Origin: Kalmusia sp. IMI 367209
Lineage: Eukaryota > Ascomycota > Dothideomycetes > Pleosporales > Didymosphaeriaceae
Assembly: GCA_027946365.1 (NCBI GenBank)
Contig: JAPEUQ010000011.1
Coordinates: 248,001 to 312,000, forward strand
Direction: 5' to 3'
Length of the DNA stretch: 64,000 nt
The notes beneath the pieces are model-generated. The model was given only the letters and a program-made list of their open reading frames with translations. It made no database searches and was not told the DNA's origin. Positions 1 through 11,402 of this stretch are shown one piece after another (the stretch's first letter is position 1; each line of letters begins with the position of its first letter). Position numbers and translations under genes: made by a program.

Positions 1-1147
1 GTACTCTTTATCACGGCTTCTTTACTTGCTGCACGTAGCGAGAGCACGGCGCTGTTCATCGGCGCGCGAGCTCTGACCGGCGCCGCCGTAGCATCCAATG
101 TCCTCAATCCCGCAATCATCGGCGACATCTTCGAGTCGGAGCAGCGCGGCTCAGCACTCAGTCTCGTCACGCTGGCTCCCCTAATTGGCGGCGCAATCGG
201 CCCTGCGATCGGCGGTGCGATCGCGCAGACGCTGGGGTGGCGCTTCGTGCTGCTGATTGCGGCTGGATTGGCGGTGGCGTGCGAAGTCACCTTCCTGACG
301 TGCTTCCGAGAGACGTACAAGATGGTCATTTTGAAGCGCAAGGTAGTCCACATCCAAGAGGACGCTGGCCAACATCCGGACCAACACACAGGAGAAGTTG
401 CGGGTAATAAGTTGTGGTTTGCGATTACGCGTCCGTTCACGGTGCTCTTTGGGTCTGGCGTGCTGCTTGCGTTGAGCTTGTTTGGATCGGTCATGTTCAG
501 CTTCTTTTACGTTATTAGTACGACGTTGCCAGATATTCTAGAGGATAAGTATGGTTTTACGCCGGCGCAGACGGGTTCATCGTTCATTTCATTCAGTAAG
601 TTATACTTCATTCCATCGTTATGTAACATGCACTGACGTTTTACTAGGCATCGGATCGTTCATAAGCGTGCTTTTATGCAACTTCAGTCTCGATCGCATA
701 TATATTCGCCTCCGCAAGGCGAACCCCAAAGGCCAAGGTCTTCCCGAGCACCGACTCCCGCTCACGCTGATAGGCGGAGTCACGCTTCCGCTATCCGTTT
801 TGGCCTACGGTTGGATCGCGCACTTCCAACTGCCGGTTGTGTTTCTCCTCCTTTCTGTCGGCGTTATGGGTTTCACTCTCTTAATGGCCTTCGTGCCACT
901 CTCTGCGTATGTCGTTGATGCGTGCGGACCATATTCTGCTTCTGCACTGACTGGCGTCATTGTATCGAGATGTCTTATGGGCACCTTCTTGCCTCTGAGT
1001 GCAGGACCACTGGCAGAAAACTTTGGATACGGGTGGGCTTTTACGCTGCTGAGTGCGTTAAGTTTGTGCTTGGCTCCAATTCCATTCCTAGTATTCCGGT
1101 ACGGAGAGAAGTGGCGTCAGGGATCAGAGTTCACGAGGGATGCTTAA
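1..1147 (+). CDS. MFS multidrug-type transporter (DHA1-like), 3' part
   Basis: This is the C-terminal part of a drug:H+ antiporter of the major facilitator superfamily, a plasma-membrane exporter of small toxic molecules in known relatives. The frame is open from base 1, so the start lies outside the window. The visible protein has the antiporter motif C region (GPAIGG, near residue 70), a central hydrophilic loop and then six hydrophobic segments. A 52-nt intron at 596-647 (GTAAGT to CTAG) joins the two frames as ..FS-GIGSF... The stop is TAA at 1145-1147. The substrate cannot be read from the sequence. The family call is firm; the subfamily is moderate. Confidence 0.88.
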
Positions 1148-1286
1148 AAAGTAGCCACGACTTGGATACGCATTATACGACGACACGACTTCAAGAGGTA
1201 GAAATCGTCGGTTTGCTTTATAATTCAAAGAAGTTATCCAGACCTCAACAAGAAACAAGACATGACAGCCACACAATCGCCTAAGT

Positions 1287-2485
1287 CTAGACATCACTAG
1301 CCTTTCCCTCGGTTCCCCTTCCACCAGCCTCATCATACTGCTTAAAGATAGTATCAAATTGCCTCGTCCTCACCACCGCATCCTCCAACGTCGGCCACAT
1401 TCTCCCCTCCTTAAACTCCCCTCTGCCGCCCTCAACCCACTCCGCAAACCTCTCATACAACTCCGCCACCCCTCTCGCTTTCACCGGCAACTCCCTCTGC
1501 CACCCTCCCAATCCCACTCCACAGCCCTCACCTCATCCGTCCCATGATGATGCACCTCGATCCTAACCGGATCCTCCAAAAACAAGTACTTCTCCCCCAT
1601 CTCCACCCTCACCTCACCCTTCTCCCCATTAATAATCCACTCCAGCCCAGGCCTCCCTCGAAATGGCGTCCCATGGCGAAACACGTGCGTCAACAGGGCG
1701 CCCGGAACAACACCTTCCCTGCCCCCAAGCCGGCCCTGCAAACTCAGCAAATCAGGCACATCCGTGTCCACTTCCCTCAGCGTCTCCCCCTCCTCCCCTA
1801 CGATCTTGATAACGGGCCGTTGGATCTGCATGTACGTTGCAAAATCTTGATACTCCCCCAGCACCTCGTGCACCCAGTCGAGACAGTGACCGTTCTCGAT
1901 GACAATCGGGTTCCCGCCGTGCCTCCTTTCTGCGAAGTACTGCATGCTCTCCGGCAGGGCGTCGCGCGGCAGCAGCGCGCCGTAGCAAAGGACGTGGGCG
2001 CTGAGCACGTTCCCGATTGCGCCCGAGGCCAGCAGCGCTTTGAGGCGCAACGTGACGGGCGAGACGCGGCCCTGCAGCCCGACGATGCTGTTTGTCAAGC
2101 TATGCGCGGCAGGCAAGGCGGAGACGAGAGTCAGGCAGCGTGCGAGGTTCTCTGCGAGCGGCCACTCGACGAAGAGGGCTTTACCGGCTTGGATGCTGGG
2201 GAGGATGGTGTCGAAGTGGACGTCTACGCGGGTGCAGCATACTACGAGGTCGACTTCGGCGTCCTGGGCTAGATCGCTTGGAGTCCCGTAGGTTTTGACC
2301 GTGGGGGGGAGGTTGAATGTTTGGCGCGCTGATGAGGCGGCGGCGACGCTGGAATTGAGGAGGGCTACGATCTCGTAGTGCTGGCGTCCGTGGGAGGAAA
2401 GGAGGTAGGGCAGGTGCGCGGAGGCAGCCCAGGTGGTGATTGCACCGGCGGAGAGGCCGATGAGGGCGATGCGGATGGGTGGCAT
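1287..2485 (-). CDS. Gfo/Idh/MocA (Gal80-like) NAD(P)-dependent oxidoreductase, one-base frameshift
   Basis: This protein has an N-terminal Rossmann fold (IALIGLSAG, residues 5-13) and a substrate-binding C-terminal half, as in Gal80-like fungal oxidoreductases that act on sugars or related polyols. The usual EKP motif appears as VEWPLAEN. The frame from 2485 runs to about 1506 and would stop at 1481, but the typical end of the family (GGWQRELPVKARG.. to ..QFDTIFKQYDEA) lies in another frame reaching 1287. One extra G in the G-run at 1503-1505 (minus-strand GGG) restores about 399 residues. A 35-nt GT..AG intron would also join the frames, but it would delete conserved residues, so I prefer an indel. 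Substrate unknown. Confidence 0.75.
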
Positions 2486-2970
2486 CTTGCTGTATCTCCT
2501 ATAGGAGACATCAAAGGGGTTGCACTGGAGATATATATACCATTCTGCCTTTGCGTAAGAGGACCGTAATTCTCAATGACGAGTATCGTGATTCTTATAA
2601 ATCAAATGTAGCATGAAGGTTTGTTCCGCCGTTACGGCGGAAGTTCAAAGGTCACGTGCGGTAAACGAGTGCGAGTCCAGTAGAATGCAGAGGCTGCCTA
2701 CAATCTACATCATAGAGGTGCATACGGAAGCGAGAAGCATCCTGAATCTAAGGATATCAACGCTGATGCTTGACCACGGTCCATCGAGCCAAGCATACAA
2801 AGTAAGATTCCTATGAGCACAACAGACCAACCGAGTCTACCACACATCGCAATGAAGAGGCAAACGTTAAATTCATATGCTCAATTGATAAAATAATCAT
2901 ATACACATCAAAGAGAATATCTTTACAAACGCCTCCTTGCCCACTTCCTACCCGACCCATAACTCGCGAC
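2486..2970. other. Intergenic: promoter of oxidoreductase and 3' end of fox2
   Basis: About 480 bases between two minus-strand genes. Apart from the TATA-like run, I see only the A/T-rich 3' flank of fox2 (about 2865-2930). No coding sequence is supported. Confidence 0.5.
2531..2539 (-). promoter_or_regulatory. TATA-like element before the oxidoreductase
   Basis: An ATATATATA run lies 46 nt upstream of the ATG at 2485. Position and composition fit a core promoter TATA element; there is no other evidence. Confidence 0.3.
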
Positions 2971-5865
2971 CTACAACTTGCTTCCACCGCCCAGCAGCTC
3001 AGCGCCCGCCCCTGAAATGCACAGTTTACCCGTCTCCTTCACCTTCGTCTGGAACACAACCGTGTTCCCGACCTTCCACATCTCCGTCTGCAGCGTCTGC
3101 CCGGGCAACACCGTCCCTGCAAACCTGACCTTGATGTTCTTATACTGCCCGTACGTCTGCAGTACGTGCTTGCCCGAGATGCCGAAGAAGCACAGACCGT
3201 GCAGGATGGGCACTTTGAAGCCGCCGACCTTGCTGAACTCCGGGTCGATGTGCAGCGGGTTGCGGTCGCCCGAGAGGCGATACAGCGCAGCCTGTTCTTC
3301 AGTGGTTTTCTCCTCGACGACGGCGTCGGGAGCGCGTTGCGGCGGCTTGTGTACGGCGGTTGAGGCGCCGCGGTTGCCGCCCTTGCTGCTGCCGCCGAAG
3401 CCGCCGGACCCGCGGATGAAGATGGTGCTCTCGTTGTAGAAGATTTCTTCGCCAGTGTTTGCGTCGACGGTGGTGGTGGACTGAACGACGACGCCGGCGG
3501 CGCCCTTGTCCATGACTTCGACGAGTTTGGGGTATGTGGTGAGCTTGGCTTCCGTGGGGATGGGGAATTTGCGAATCTCGAGGAATTGCTCGCCGTGAAG
3601 AAGCATCATGGGGGAGAAGTTGGGAACGATGTCGTCAAGGTTGTAAGGAGGCACGGCGTTGAAGGGGGGAATAACACCAAAAGTGGGGAGGACTTGGAAG
3701 TCCTCATTGTTTTCGAAGACAAGAGGGAGGTCAGTTCGTTTGGCGCCGACGCCGAGGTCTGTGTTTACGTTAACTTTCTGCGTGCTTGTGAGACATGCGG
3801 AAGGATACTTACTGTAGAGAATGACATCTCTTTCGGTATACTCGAACGGCGAGCCTTCAGCCTTTGCAGCCTTGGCCTCCTCAATGGCTTTGAGGTAGTC
3901 GACCTTCTCTGAGTCGTCCTTCTTGCCCTTGCTTGTGTTCTCCATATTCGCCATGATGCTCTTCAGGCCGCTTGCGTTGTCGAATGGATGATCCGCGCGA
4001 CCGTCGTCAAAGTTGTTGATCCTCTCCCATTTCTCCAAAACTGCTTCAGGGGTGAGCTTAACATCCACGGGGAAGCCATTGCCGCCGCTACGCTGCCACC
4101 TAGTAGCAGCAACCCAGCCTTGACCAGTCTCGTAGAGACCACCAGTCGGCTCCGGAGCCTTGTCAGAGCACAGAAGAACGACAAGAGGAGCAACGTAATC
4201 AGGCTTTAGGGCTTGAACCATCTCCTCGGGCATGATGGTGCGCGTCATACCTGTGCCGGCATTGGGCGCGATGGTGTTGACGAAAATGTTATTCTTTTTG
4301 CCTTCTAGGGCAAGAGACTTGGAGAATCCAAGGATGCCGCACTTAGCTGAAGCATAATTGGCCTGGCCGAAGTTACCGTAGATGCCGCTAGTAGAAGTCG
4401 TGTTAATGATACGACCATACTTCTGCTTCAAGAAGTAGGGCCAGGCAGCTTTGCTGCAGGCATAGGTGCCCTTCAAGTGCACCTCGTGGATGATATCCCA
4501 TTGATCGTCAGTCATGTTTGCGAAAGCCTTGTCGCGTAGAATGCCGGCGTTGTTGACCAGTACGTCGATGCGGCCGTAAGCATCAATCGCACCTTTGATG
4601 ACTGCGTCACCGTCGACGACGTTGGCCTTGTTTCCGACAGCCTGTCCGCCCAGCTTCTGGATCTCTTGTACCACAGCATCGGGGTTGACGAGATCGTTGA
4701 TGACGACCTTTGCACCAAGTTTGGAGAAAAGAAGAGCATATGCACGACCAAGACCGCCACCGGCGCCAGTGACGAGCACGACCTTGTCCTTGAAATTGGG
4801 CTGCTCCGTCTTCGGGCTGGGCGACAGCTGCGCTGCAGCCTCGAGAAGCTCAAGCGCATTTGCTGGGCCCTCGGGGTGCTCTGCCTGCGAGAAATCCACC
4901 ACCTCCTTCCACTTCGCCGCGATAGCGCCTGGTGTGAACGAGTCATCGGGCTTGAACAGCGCACCCTTTGATCGCTCCCACCGCAGCTTCGCAATGTGAC
5001 CTCCACCCGCTTCATATATTGAGCCTGTCTCCTCGGACGACTTGTGTGTGAGGACGGCCACGAGCGGTACAATCCATTCGGGCTTGAGCTTCTCGAGAAC
5101 GTCCGGCGGCATAACGGTCTCGGTCATGCGGCTCGCGGCGAGTGGGGCAATGACATTGCACAGGATGTTGTACTTCAAACCCTCCTTTGCGAGTGTCTCG
5201 GTGAAGCCGACGAGGGCGAGCTTTGCGGCCGAGTAGTTCGTCTGGCCGAAAGACCCGAACAGACCGGCAGCGGAGGCGGTGCTGATCACCCGTCCGTACT
5301 TTTGCTTCCTGAAATATGGCCATGCTGCGCGCGCGCACTTGTATGCCCCCTTGACGTGGACCTTGTAGATCAGATCCCAGTCTTGCTGCTTCATATTCTT
5401 GAAGCTGACGTCGCGCAGGATGCCCGCGTTGTTGATCAGCACATCGACACGCCCGAAGCTGTCGATGGCCGTTTTGATGATGGCCTCGCCATTCTCTACC
5501 GAGTCGTAGTTGGCTACGGCCTTGCCCACCGGCGGCGCGAATCTCGTTGACGACCTTGTCTGCGGCCTGTGTCTGTTAGTATCGTGCGCTGAGCCATGGG
5601 CGATGGAGGTCCCGCGACACGGTGGCGCCCGCTCGAAGCTCCACCACAAATTGCTGGGAAAAGCTGGCTCCCTGCCACGGTACGGAATAAGTAGAAAACA
5701 TACCGCTGATCCTGCGCCCTCACCCTTGAAGCTCCCGCCAAGGTCGTTGACCACGACGCTGGCGCCGCGGCTGCCGAAGAAGATGGCATACTCGCGACCC
5801 AGGCCGCCACCCGCACCCGTCACCACCACCGTCTGGCCGTCGTACCGCAGCTCTGCAGGTGCCAT
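2971..5865 (-). CDS. fox2: Peroxisomal multifunctional enzyme type 2 (Fox2): two SDR domains plus hydratase 2
   Basis: Catalyses the second and third steps of peroxisomal beta-oxidation (enoyl-CoA hydratase 2 and (3R)-hydroxyacyl-CoA dehydrogenase). There are two tandem short-chain dehydrogenase domains, each with [17 protein letters not shown] and a YxxxK site (YSAAK; YASAK). A C-terminal MaoC/hot-dog hydratase follows, with [16 protein letters not shown] and a HGLC segment. The protein ends in SKL, a canonical type-1 peroxisomal signal. Introns are at 5567-5703 (137 nt) and 3759-3812 (54 nt). Just after the first intron, [14 protein letters not shown] is in one frame and KAVANYD in the next; one extra C at 5525-5527 (GGG on the coding strand) explains this. 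Corrected length is about 900 residues, normal for the family. Confidence 0.95.
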   Translation of the reverse strand: MAPAELRYDGQTVVVTGAGGGLGREYAIFFGSRGASVVVNDLGGSFKGEGAGSAVCFLLIPYRGREPAFPSNLWWSFERAPPCRGTSIAHGSAHDTNRHRPQTRSSTRFAPPVGKAVANYDSVENGEAIIKTAIDSFGRVDVLINNAGILRDVSFKNMKQQDWDLIYKVHVKGAYKCARAAWPYFRKQKYGRVISTASAAGLFGSFGQTNYSAAKLALVGFTETLAKEGLKYNILCNVIAPLAASRMTETVMPPDVLEKLKPEWIVPLVAVLTHKSSEETGSIYEAGGGHIAKLRWERSKGALFKPDDSFTPGAIAAKWKEVVDFSQAEHPEGPANALELLEAAAQLSPSPKTEQPNFKDKVVLVTGAGGGLGRAYALLFSKLGAKVVINDLVNPDAVVQEIQKLGGQAVGNKANVVDGDAVIKGAIDAYGRIDVLVNNAGILRDKAFANMTDDQWDIIHEVHLKGTYACSKAAWPYFLKQKYGRIINTTSTSGIYGNFGQANYASAKCGILGFSKSLALEGKKNNIFVNTIAPNAGTGMTRTIMPEEMVQALKPDYVAPLVVLLCSDKAPEPTGGLYETGQGWVAATRWQRSGGNGFPVDVKLTPEAVLEKWERINNFDDGRADHPFDNASGLKSIMANMENTSKGKKDDSEKVDYLKAIEEAKAAKAEGSPFEYTERDVILYSKYPSACLTSTQKVNVNTDLGVGAKRTDLPLVFENNEDFQVLPTFGVIPPFNAVPPYNLDDIVPNFSPMMLLHGEQFLEIRKFPIPTEAKLTTYPKLVEVMDKGAAGVVVQSTTTVDANTGEEIFYNESTIFIRGSGGFGGSSKGGNRGASTAVHKPPQRAPDAVVEEKTTEEQAALYRLSGDRNPLHIDPEFSKVGGFKVPILHGLCFFGISGKHVLQTYGQYKNIKVRFAGTVLPGQTLQTEMWKVGNTVVFQTKVKETGKLCISGAGAELLGGGSKL

Positions 5866-8800
5866 GGTGTGTTTCTAGATGTGAAGAGCAGTCCAAAGCT
5901 GCACCGCTCAAGCAATCGTTCTGCGCGCGCTTGGTGTCGCAACTGAACCGTAGAACGGCTTTTTGTCGTATAGTCCAGGCGCGCCGACCCAGAAAATAAA
6001 TGGACAATATTCAAGACGCGAGAGAGGGGGAAGAGGAGAGCAATCGAATTAGAAAGCGACGGAGGCCGGACGACGTGGTTTTGTGTCTTCTGAAAGCTCC
6101 GAGCGGAACGAGGGCATCCATCTCTCACAGCGACTTGCCGAGGTCCATGGCGTAACGGCCGAATCTGGGGCTCGACTGTGGGGTGCACACGTGATCTCAT
6201 CTTCACATGCGAGGTCCCCGGCAAACCAGCGCAGAGCCTCGCGACATCACCTGCCAAAAGTCCGGCCAGCTGATGACGGCATTACCGAGCTGTTGCAACT
6301 GGCGCGTCAGCAAACCCGCGTGTTGAACATCGCCCGTCCTTCTTCACAAGCTCACACCTTGACGCCCATGTGCATAGTAGCAAGCCCGGAATGTGGGGCA
6401 CCCAGGTACCGGCCCGTATATCGAATATAATGATTGTGCATTTCATGCGAGAACAGTGGTCTTCGGTTATGTTGTTGGGACACTGTAGCATCGTTACACG
6501 AAGTACTTTGCATGTGTATGCAGAAGGTAGGAGGACAGTGATGAAACGCAATCTTAGCGAGCCCAGCTGTCCAGGCGGAGACGGGCCTCTGCATCCATCT
6601 ACATGGCATTAAATAGCTCAGATAATGGAAAAAATAGGCTCAAAACCTTCCGACGTGTGGAACGTGAGGTGATTCCAATGTACGGTGTATTCATGAGTCC
6701 TAAGGGGCCGATCCCTTCGTGGTTGTTGGAAATCGATGCTATTACATAAGCTAACCCAGCCTTCGTTGTGAAGCTTTCTGACACTTTAGCCATGCCCAAA
6801 TATCGACCAGGTTTTCCTTGAAGACACCTGCCACGCGATCATTGTATACAATGCACATCTGACTTTGTCATCCATTCGCTTATGGAGCCGGCACGATGCT
6901 TTGGGGCTCCACGAGCGCGACTGACTAGCCATAGAGCGACAATTCCGACTCCCTCGTCCCTATCCTCTGTCCGAGACGACTGTCCCACGCTATGCCACGC
7001 TCCCCGATTCCAAATAGAGCATTCACGTGTCCTTGTGAGTAGCAAAGTCTACTGCTCATGCCATGAATCGATCGACCGGCCCTCGTAGCCCATACCTCGT
7101 CTGGAAAAGGGGGTGGATATCGCCGTACAGTGCCAATTCGAGCGAACACGTAGATGCGGTAACAGACCATGCGAGGATTCGCGGATGCTCCTTTGTTCAG
7201 ACGATTGGTACCCACTTGCAAACATGCGCAGTAACGATGGGATGTCCGTAGAGAAATCCGACGGAGTCACCCGCCGCGCACCGTGGTGTGACCACGGCAT
7301 CAAACACCACTCAGAGGTGCAGGCAACATCGGAGCATGCTGAGGGACTGCTGCGTTAGCTCGGCTCGAAAGAGGTCATAGCTGTTCAGCATAGTCTTAGA
7401 GGGCGCTAGTAACACGTCCTGTCAGGCTCAACGCTGCACGGCGGAGAAGATCTTCGTCTTCCAGTAGTTTTGTGCAACGGATTGCACTGCATGCGTCTCG
7501 GGGGTGCTCATCCTGATTCCGCCATGCTTCGTGTAACGTCCGCTTTGCTGCAGATGCATAACTTCAATAAACCCGACCCGACGGCGTCCATACACAAGTC
7601 GCACAGCATGTTGGTAGAGGAGCTGCACACGATGTTCAGGGTGTCCACCAAGACGGGGACTTCGGGAGTTCAGCCACGCTTTTGCCTCATACATGGTGCA
7701 ATCGAAATTTAGCGAAGAGGTCCATGTGCGAGGTTGGTGGGAAGCTTGTCCCCTGTCTCAGCGTGACGAAACCAGCTTTGGTGTTAACCTCTAATACATC
7801 TGATGGGGTGTGGCACTGAGGCCTGGCAGTTCATGGTGACCCCAGCCAATGCCCACCGCGTGCATTCAGCTTGCTCATGGCCCCATGCGTATGAACAGTC
7901 TCCCTTCCTGACGGTTAAATCCAGAGCATGCATGGAAACATCTTGACCTGATTTGGTCCATCATGGATACGTGGCGCGTTCTAAGATTGAATGCGCCTTT
8001 AAAAGTGCGAAAAGTGTCGCAGGTGACGACTTAGAAAGGCGTGCCTTCAAGAATCCATTGGCCCAAGAATGGGTAGACCTCGCTTGCATCAGGCAACTGA
8101 TGTTCCGCTGGCCGTATCAGTACAGGCCTCCAAACTTATCCAGCCGTACATGCAGACACCCTAGCGAGAGACGTTATGCAGCCTGTATGCCCATGAAGTT
8201 CTTGTTACGGGAGGGGAGACGGAAGAGGTAGAGCTTGAGAGTGGGTTGAGCGAATAGCTATCTCTGCGATTCGGCCGTCAGATTGCATAATGAACTAGTC
8301 AACGCCTGACTAGTTGACGTGAGCGACATAGATTAGTACAAAAGCTCCGGCAGAACGTGGCTCTTGGTAAGCCCCAGAGATGGCTGTAAAGCCCTCGTGC
8401 ATGCAGTCCCACAGCGCGAAACGTGCATGTGTAACTCGCATGCACGCAAGAAAAGCTTAACAGTCCGCAGACCCAAGCATTTTCTTTGTACGTGTTCTTC
8501 TTCGATCACAGCATGATATTCCGTATGCTGTGCTGCTGCGGCTGGACAACTGGTGTCGCGTCGAATGGCTCATGAAGCTGAGAGTGAGGCGAATGGCTAA
8601 CCTAAAGGGGTAACAGCGATGGGCAGGATGAAGGGCATATCCGCGTGGCTTGCATGCGTGCGGGTAGTAGCATCCCGGGATGACTTGGGCTGCAATGCGG
8701 CAGCGAGAGCGCTCATCGATCGTCTTTTTTATGTGCCCGACAGGCATAGACTACGTTGGGACGAGGACATGGGTACATGCTGCGGTCCATGGTGCCGCAC

Positions 8801-10060
8801 ATGGAGAGTGTCTCGACCGTCCTAGACACAATCTGTGCTATGGATCGGCCTGTGGAATATCCCCAGGCTCTCTCTAGCCAGGTTTAATGTTTGCATATGC
8901 TTGCATGCGCGCTGTTCGTGGTAACGAACTGTGATAACGCGATGCATTTCTTTCTGCAAGCGAGGCAGTAGCTCCCGCAGCGTTGGAGGGGCAATACATT
9001 CCATGACTGTGGTGCCCTGGCCCTAGCTTTTGAAAGCCATCGTCGTGATCGCAGCTAGTGCCCGCTATACCAAGGCCATGTCAGCGGGATCGTTGTCAAC
9101 GGGTGCCTTATCTGCGGCTTTGGGTGTTGCTCAAGACGCCTGTCAATGCACACCGGTTGATGGGCTAGCGTTTTGCGACAGGTCCTTGCTCGGCGTCGAC
9201 TCTGATAATCATTTGTCCATAGGTGAAGAATGCTTGCGAGAAGCCTGTTGCCCTCCCTCCGAGCGACACAGCCCCTAATGTGGCAGGTCAGTTTGCCGTG
9301 GCAGACAGCGCAGGGTCGCAACGTCGCCAGACGCTATTTTCGTAAGAGAGGCGGAGTCATTGTGCTTTTGCCCCCACTAGCTCAGAGACTAATGCGTTCA
9401 CGAGCTCTCCATGACGGCCGTCTGTCTCCATTGGTCGGCAGAGTAATTGCCATCCTCGCCCTCGGGAGAGCGATGTGCTTCATGCAGCAAATGTTCTGTT
9501 CCGGGGTGGGGAGCTTGGAGCCACTTGCGTTGTATGCCCGAAGGGTCTCTTTCCGCCTGTTCATGTATGGGCTGGCTATCGCGGCTGCGGCCAGCTCATA
9601 CACCGCATTTCGTCGTCTCCAGAAATTGGGTGCCACTTTTTCCAGTAATATCAGTCGATAGCCCAGCACCCCTATGTTCCTGGTAGCTGTCCTAAGGTCA
9701 TGTGGCTCTGATCTCTGCTCCAGTTTGGATAGCCGCAAGCACACTGTTTTGCCGGGTTCTTATTCGGGAATGGTCACGATATGTCTCCTAGCTTGCAACG
9801 ACTCTTCTACGGGAGATATTCTCCATCTCCTTCGTCGTCGTATCAAAAAGAACATAGCGTCGTGCGGACGCCACGGCCCATTGTTCTGGCACAAACCTTC
9901 ATACCACTCTCAAGGTGAGTGCCTTCTTCTGGTGATACGTGACGCATAACCGCTAATAGAGTACGTAAGCTTCTGCAAAAAAGGCGGCCCGATTTCAGGC
10001 CTAATCGTTGTCAGGCAAAGAAAGGGACAGATACCAGACGTGGCTGCGGTTTGAGCGCAG
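5866..10060. other. 4.2-kb gene-poor stretch
   Basis: No reading frame here looks like a known protein, and overlapping frames on both strands are short and unlike one another in composition. The base composition is not strongly AT-rich, so this is not an obvious RIP-degraded repeat. I found no terminal repeats of a transposon. It holds the promoter of fox2 (from 5866) and a small inverted repeat at 8293-8315. Confidence 0.5.
8293..8315. repeat. 8-bp inverted repeat with 7-nt spacer
   Basis: AACTAGTC and its exact reverse complement GACTAGTT are separated by seven bases. It could be a protein-binding site or a minor hairpin. No gene is nearby, so its role is unknown. Confidence 0.6.
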
Positions 10061-11402
10061 ATGGCAGACGTACCAGAAGACCCACTCCTCCGGGTTCTGA
10101 TTCATGACCGTGAATTCCAAAAGTACTCGGTGGACAGAAGAATATATTGCGTTCCAGTGTGCGTAGTAGTCTTATACCAGGGCGGATGTGGCTTCGGTCT
10201 AGAAGGGAAAGCAGCCCATAGTCACCGCTTAAGCTCCCACAAACGTCCCTGCCCATCCTTTATCGAATCGAGCTGACTGTGTGTCGTTACATATAGGGAC
10301 GAGGTGCGTACTACCGATGTCCAGGACTTTCCTGGTTTGCTTTTTGCCCGTTCGGATTTGGCTAAGATAACGAAGCGCGAGGAAGATCGCCTCACGGCGC
10401 AAAACGACATTCTCTATCAGCTCTGTGGCGAGAGATACTTTTTCCCAAGGATCAACAACCCACGGAAGATTCTTGACTGCGGATATGGACGAGGTGACTG
10501 GGTCGTTCAGGTTGCCGAGGAATACGAACAATGCGAGGTGAGTCGCAGGTCCAAATAGCAGCGCTCGCCATGTTCTTTCGTCGGTTTAATCCAGAATATG
10601 AAAATTCCATCTAATCAAGACAGGTGACGGGCGTGGACATCTACCCGGCCCTTGTCGCAGATCAGCCGGACAATCTCACCTTGTTCGGCTACAACCTCAA
10701 TGAGCGACTCAACGACCCCGAAGTGTTCGAACGGAGTGCTTACGATTTGATACATTCCCGATTTGTTGGTAAGGAGTGCATAACCTCGACTTTGATTTCG
10801 CGTGCTGACTATGGCTAGCACAGGGCATTAAAATCAACAGATGGGCGCCGTACGTCCAAGACATGAAGAGACTCGTAAGACCGAACGGATTCGTCGAGAT
10901 GGTGGAGTACTATCTCAACATCCAATCAGACAATGGGCGGCTAACGACGGAGTCGGCCCTTCGGAGGTGGTGGGACGCCTACGTCGCGGCAATGCAACGA
11001 TCGAACCGAAATCCACGTATCGCGCAGACGCTTCAGCAGCTGCTTGCTGACGCGGGCTTTAGAGATGTTGGAGGAACGACATTGCACTTGCCTATCGGTG
11101 GCTGGCACACAGGTGTGTTTTGTACCTTTTGGAAAATGATCGAGTACCATTGGGGCATGGGTGGAATATTTTCTCCAATCGTATCGGCCTCGTTCGAAGG
11201 GTTGCTGACAGCCATGGCAGATGCATACCGGGCCAGTATTGGCCAGAAGAGTGTCGCAATGATGGGCGAGTTGTTGGACTCGGCAAGTCTTTGGCTGTTC
11301 ACAGTACGTTTAGGGTGGACAGCGGCGCAGGTAGAGGCACTCAACAACGCCGCGCGGCGTGAGTTGCAGGACACGAGCCTTCGACTCTACGTTCCTATGT
11401 GA
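10061..11402 (+). CDS. SAM-dependent methyltransferase (LaeA-like fungal family)
   Basis: A predicted class I methyltransferase of the fungal group that includes LaeA-type regulators and secondary-metabolism enzymes. Four exons are joined by introns 10159-10296 (138 nt), 10538-10623 (86 nt) and 10769-10818 (50 nt), giving 355 residues. SAM-binding motif I is ILDCGYGRGDW in exon 2, the acidic motif II follows as VTGVDIYP at the start of exon 3, and the family signature SRFVAQGIKINRW is rebuilt across intron 3. RLVRPNGFVEMVE is the post-motif III segment. The N-terminus (DRRIYCVPVDEV) becomes continuous only after splicing. Motif I has CGYGRG instead of the more usual GTGTG. No biosynthetic backbone gene is adjacent, so the substrate is open. 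Confidence 0.82.

Noticed and set aside
1480..1530. 35-nt intron in the oxidoreductase
   Set aside because: It would restore the frame but remove residues that the family conserves before the WQ-ELP segment; a one-base run error explains more.
5521..5570. Alternative acceptor in the first Fox2 intron
   Set aside because: Splicing at a later CAG keeps the frame but yields [11 protein letters not shown] instead of the conserved [14 protein letters not shown] that is clearly encoded.
9230..9661. 143-codon plus-strand frame in the gene-poor region
   Set aside because: No recognisable similarity or upstream exon; composition like the surrounding non-coding DNA.
5866..10060. RIP-degraded transposon
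   Set aside because: The base composition is not AT-rich and no reverse transcriptase, transposase or terminal repeats could be recognised.
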